DNA of 64,000 nucleotides from Alistipes shahii WAL 8301 (GTDB lineage: Bacteria > Bacteroidota > Bacteroidia > Bacteroidales > Rikenellaceae), in contig NZ_CP102253.1 of the NCBI RefSeq assembly GCF_025145845.1, forward strand, positions 868,001-932,000, given 5' to 3'. Position numbers and translations under genes: made by a program. Each line of letters begins with the position of its first letter. The first letter of the stretch is position 1. This document shows positions 60,927 through 64,000 of the stretch, in pieces. The notes under the pieces were generated by a model. The model was not told where the DNA came from. It ran no database searches and worked only from the letters and a program-made list of their open reading frames with translations.

Positions 60927-63014
60927 TTATTTCCTTTTCTTCGGAGAGGAAGCCTTGCTTTTCTTTTCCGGGAACACGAACGTCGTGTTATATTCCCCGT
61001 CAAAGGCAACAATGGCATCGAAACTCTTGCCCTGCTTGCTCTTGAAGCCTTTGAGCAGCTTGGTGTGCCCGTCGGTGAGCAGGTCCTTGATTTCATCATC
61101 GGACAGGGTGCGTCCCGCTTTCAGCCGGAACACGGGCAGTCCGCACTCCGTATTGTCGCAGCGCACCACCTTGCCGTAGAACCGCATCCTGCCCGTGCCG
61201 CACTTGGGACACGCGCAGCCGGAGTCTTTATGTGCGAAGAGCTTGTCGCAAGAGAGCAGTTCGGAGGTGATTTCCCGTGTGTACGCCTCTATCTCCTTGC
61301 GGAAGGTGTCGGCGGACAGTTCCCCGCGCTCGATGCGTGCCAGTTCCTTCTCCCATTCGCCCGTCATGGCTACATCGGCGATGCGCATTGTCTTGACGAC
61401 GGAATTGAGGGCGAGCCCCTTTTCGGTGGGGACAAGCGATTTCTTGCAGCGTTCCATATATCCGCGCTTGAAGAGAGTCTCGATGATAGCTGCACGGGTT
61501 GCCGGAGTGCCGATGCCGCAGTCCTTCATAGCCTGACGCAGTGCGTCGTCCTCGATTTCCTTGCCGGCGGTCTCCATTGCCGCGAGCAGGGTGGCTTCGG
61601 TGTGCAGCGGCTTGGGCTTGGTCTTTCCTTCCGTGATGGAAGAGGCTTTCAGTGTCAGCGTGTCGCCTTCCTGCCAGCCGGGGATGGTGGTTTCCTCCTT
61701 GTCCTCGCCATAGACGGCACGCCATCCGGCTTGTCTGATGACGCTGCCTTTCACGATGAACTCCACCCCGGCACATTCCACCGTGATGTTGGTAACATCC
61801 TTGACGCATTTTTCGGAGAATGCCTCGATCATGCGCCCGGCAATCATCTGATAGATGATGCCGTCCTCTTTGGAGAGGAAGAGCGGCTTCTCGCCTGTGA
61901 CGAGCAGGGCATGGTGGTCCGTCACCTTGCCGCCGTCCACGCTGCGGCGTGTCGGGGCGGCTTTCGCCCGCACCTTGTCTTTCCATTCGGGCTGCGTGCC
62001 GATGAAGGCGAGCAGCTTGGGGATTTCAGCGAACACGTCTTCGGGAATGTAGCGGTTTCCCGTTCTCGGATAGGTTATAAGTTTCTTCTCGTAGAGTTTC
62101 TGCGCTATTTCAAGCGTCTGTTCCGCCGTGAAGCCGTGCTTGGCGTTGGCTTCTTTCTGGAGCGTCGTCAGATCATACAGAAGCGGAGTTTCCTCCGTCT
62201 TCTCCTTGCGTTCGGCTTTCGTTACCGTTGCGGAGCCTGCCGCCTTTACCTTATTATACAGCTCCATAGCCGGCTCTTTCTCTTTCCATTTCTCGGAAGA
62301 TGAGAACTTCACGACCTCGCCACCGCAACCGTCCGTCGCGATATGGAGCTGCCAGAAGGCTTCGGGCGTGAAACGGCGGTTTTCCCAGTAGCGTTCACAC
62401 ACCATCGCCAGCGTGGGTGTCTGCACCCGTCCGACTGAATACGTGCCGTGTCCGGCGGCGATGGAAAGTGCCTGCGTACCGTTGATGCCCACGAGCCAGT
62501 CGGATTCGCTCCGCGCTTTGGCGGCGAGGTAGAGGTTGTCATACTTGCTGCCGTCTTCGAGGTTGCGCAACCCCTCACGGATAGCCTTGTCGGTGAGCGA
62601 GCTGATCCACAGGCGCACGAAAGGAGTGGTGCTGCCCGTGTAGTGGTAGAGGTATCGGAAGATAAGTTCACCCTCGCGCCCGGCATCGGTCGCCACAATG
62701 ATTTGGTCGCTGGTGTCGAACAGCCGTTTGATGACTTTTATCTGCGACACCACGCCGCTGTCGGGCTTGTAACCTTTCTCCGTCCTGACCTGACGGGGGA
62801 CGAGCGTGAAGGTGTCGGGGATAATCGGGAGGTTGTCACGGACAAATCCGCGCACGCCGTAGCCGTCGGGCATGGCAAGCTGGACGAGGTGTCCGAATGC
62901 CCATGTCACGGCATAGCCGCCTCCCTCGAAATATCCTTCCTCTCTCTTTGTCGCGCCCACGATGCGGGCGATTTCACGTGCCACGGAGGGCTTTTCTGCA
63001 ATGATTGTCTTCAT
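60927..63014 (-). CDS. topB: DNA topoisomerase III (exc-like ICE topoisomerase)
   Basis: The 695-residue type IA topoisomerase has a TOPRIM start (MKTIIAEKPSVAREIARIVG), TDAGREGELIFR, GRVQTPTLAMV, the catalytic Tyr in KLITYPRTGNRYIPEDV, and a C-terminal zinc ribbon (CACPKCGTGRMRF ... CDNTECGLPVF). In CTnDOT the Exc protein of this family is encoded in the excision operon. It lies between the DUF3945 and DUF1896 genes as in that element. An intact enzyme is expected. Confidence 0.95.
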   Translation of the reverse strand: MKTIIAEKPSVAREIARIVGATKREEGYFEGGGYAVTWAFGHLVQLAMPDGYGVRGFVRDNLPIIPDTFTLVPRQVRTEKGYKPDSGVVSQIKVIKRLFDTSDQIIVATDAGREGELIFRYLYHYTGSTTPFVRLWISSLTDKAIREGLRNLEDGSKYDNLYLAAKARSESDWLVGINGTQALSIAAGHGTYSVGRVQTPTLAMVCERYWENRRFTPEAFWQLHIATDGCGGEVVKFSSSEKWKEKEPAMELYNKVKAAGSATVTKAERKEKTEETPLLYDLTTLQKEANAKHGFTAEQTLEIAQKLYEKKLITYPRTGNRYIPEDVFAEIPKLLAFIGTQPEWKDKVRAKAAPTRRSVDGGKVTDHHALLVTGEKPLFLSKEDGIIYQMIAGRMIEAFSEKCVKDVTNITVECAGVEFIVKGSVIRQAGWRAVYGEDKEETTIPGWQEGDTLTLKASSITEGKTKPKPLHTEATLLAAMETAGKEIEDDALRQAMKDCGIGTPATRAAIIETLFKRGYMERCKKSLVPTEKGLALNSVVKTMRIADVAMTGEWEKELARIERGELSADTFRKEIEAYTREITSELLSCDKLFAHKDSGCACPKCGTGRMRFYGKVVRCDNTECGLPVFRLKAGRTLSDDEIKDLLTDGHTKLLKGFKSKQGKSFDAIVAFDGEYNTTFVFPEKKSKASSPKKRK

Positions 63015-63074
63015 GTATTCTTCTTTTTTGTTGATACTTTGGGTTTTATTTTGGATTCAGTGGCGGACACGGGA

Positions 63075-64000
63075 TTACATTTTCATGCCTTTGTTGTTCT
63101 TATTCCGCAGCTTCTCCTGCTGCTGTTGCTGGCGGGTGTCCTTCGGGGCGGTCTGACCTTTCTGCAACGGCTCTTTCAGGTTCTTTGTCGCCTCGTTGGT
63201 CTTGCCCTCGTTGTTCACCGCCACCTGCGTGCGGCTCTCGTTGGACGGGGCAACCTGCTGGGCGTTGTCGGGGTTCGTGTCGTAGCGGTACGGGCGGCCC
63301 TTCTCCGGGTTGAACTTGATATACATCGTGGCATGGAAGCCCTGCTTGTCGGTCACGTTCTCCAGTTTCACGGCTTTGCCCGCCACATAGTCGGCTTTCT
63401 GCCGGTCGGAGAAGTTCACGTCGCTCCATTTGCTGATGGGGCGGATGCTGCCGTCCTCGTTCGTCCACGTGTTGCGGCGTTGCTCCTTCTTGGCTTGGGC
63501 GGCATTTTCCCCGCCTTGCACCTGACTTTTCGACGTGTCGCCTTTGGTTTCCTGTGTCTGTGCGGTACGGGGCGACCTGCCGGTTCCCGGCACGAACTCC
63601 ACACCGCGCTGCTCCACGTTCACTTGCAGGGTGGTGACGAACTTCCTGCCGTCGTTGCGCTCGATGAGCTTGTCGCGCACGGGCAGTCCGGCGCGGAGCA
63701 TGTCCCGCTCCTGCGCGGTGATCTCCGTCTTGCCGATGCGCTCCGGGATGCGCACCCTGTTTGCCGGGATGTCCGTAATCTCATTCGTCTTGCGGTCGAT
63801 GCTGACGTAGGAGGGGATGATCTCGCCCGTTTCCCTATCCACGATGTCCACGACCCTGCCGAGGTTACCCGTTTCGCGGAGGTTCTTCCGGTCATCGTCG
63901 GAGAATTTGTGTTCCTTGTATTCATCCAGTTTCTGCTCCTTGCAGATGAAGTGAGGCACGAGGCTGACATTCCCCTCGCCGTCCTTCTTGAAGGAAAGGC
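63075..64000 (-). CDS. DUF3945-family ICE protein, C-terminal part (cut by the right edge)
   Basis: About 308 codons are visible and the frame stays open through the edge (FKKDGEGNVSLVPHF before the internal GTG at 63959). It has two related repeat modules with IPANRVRIPERIGKTEITAQ and a Gln/Lys-rich low-complexity tail (QQQQQEKLRNKNNKGMKM). DUF3945/DUF4099 proteins are encoded directly upstream of topB in Bacteroidales ICEs. No enzymatic motif is visible. The gap to topB is 60 bases, so they may be cotranscribed. Confidence 0.8.
   Translation of the reverse strand, partial: LSFKKDGEGNVSLVPHFICKEQKLDEYKEHKFSDDDRKNLRETGNLGRVVDIVDRETGEIIPSYVSIDRKTNEITDIPANRVRIPERIGKTEITAQERDMLRAGLPVRDKLIERNDGRKFVTTLQVNVEQRGVEFVPGTGRSPRTAQTQETKGDTSKSQVQGGENAAQAKKEQRRNTWTNEDGSIRPISKWSDVNFSDRQKADYVAGKAVKLENVTDKQGFHATMYIKFNPEKGRPYRYDTNPDNAQQVAPSNESRTQVAVNNEGKTNEATKNLKEPLQKGQTAPKDTRQQQQQEKLRNKNNKGMKM

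Larger units (their letters stand above)
41562..64000. mobile_element. CTnDOT-type integrative conjugative element carrying tetQ, partial
   Basis: From about 41.56 kb to the right edge the gene content is that of Bacteroidales conjugative transposons: PcfK/PcfJ-like genes, DUF3873, rteB-rteA-tetQ, a methylase-helicase gene, DUF1896, topoisomerase III (exc-like) and DUF3945. GC is lower than in the chromosome to the left. The integrase, excision genes and the tra/mob operons are not present, so most of the element lies beyond the window or has been lost. The left boundary is a candidate only. Confidence 0.85.

Overview
The window reads as a chromosome segment of a gut Bacteroidales bacterium. 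It is GC-rich, has SusC/SusD-type genes with lipoproteins, and carries Bacteroidetes promoters (TTTG, about 20 bases, TAnnTTTG) with almost no Shine-Dalgarno dependence. The GC content and gene set make Alistipes (Rikenellaceae) my best guess; this is inference, since no rRNA or marker gene is present. Mobile DNA of lower GC interrupts the chromosome in three places: about 10.6-13.0 kb, 27.6-31.6 kb, and 41.5 kb to the right edge.

Layout. 1-4.2 kb: a pyrimidine operon, pyrC-carA-carB, read leftward, with a leader that has a promoter, a 35-codon reading frame and an intrinsic terminator overlapping its stop codon. 4.3-10.6 kb: a glycerol-phosphate-like locus with a DeoR regulator, an organophosphate:phosphate antiporter, a glycerol-1-phosphate dehydrogenase-like protein, a secreted metallophosphoesterase and a HAD phosphatase. 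10.6-13.0 kb: an RteC-like gene split by an IS256-family element with an 8-base target duplication. 13.1-27.5 kb: a SusC/SusD locus whose accessory genes are all phosphoester- or sulfoester-directed (second antiporter, glycerophosphodiester phosphodiesterase, sulfatase, calcineurin-like phosphoesterase, PKD/GLUG lipoprotein), controlled by FecR and a divergent ECF sigma factor. 27.6-31.6 kb: a remnant of an integrative element (gene fragment, IS3 element, DUF3408 gene, large inverted repeat, tyrosine recombinase). 31.7-41.3 kb: chromosomal genes for a ZIP metal transporter, a cation exchanger, MutY, two acetyltransferases, a small membrane-protein operon with a winged-helix regulator, an AsmA-like protein and a LysO-like exporter.

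41.5-64 kb: one end of a CTnDOT-type integrative conjugative element (ICE). It carries a tetQ-rteA-rteB resistance and regulation operon, PcfK/PcfJ-like genes and small conserved ICE genes, a RibD-like reductase behind a structured leader, a methylase-helicase gene split by a recent IS3 insertion, a DUF1896 gene, topoisomerase III and the start of a DUF3945 gene. The integrase and the transfer and mobilisation operons are not in the window.

How the parts may work together. The 4.3-10.6 kb and 13.1-27.5 kb loci together hold two organophosphate antiporters, two secreted metallophosphoesterases, a glycerophosphodiesterase, a sulfatase-fold enzyme and glycerol-phosphate enzymes around one TonB-dependent uptake pair. 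I infer a system for capturing and dismantling phosphodiester-linked, glycerol-phosphate-type polymers or glycerophosphodiesters, rather than an ordinary glycan locus with glycoside hydrolases. The most notable regulatory signals are the pyrC leader and a switch-like leader (terminator versus 9-base antiterminator) before the RibD-like gene on the ICE.
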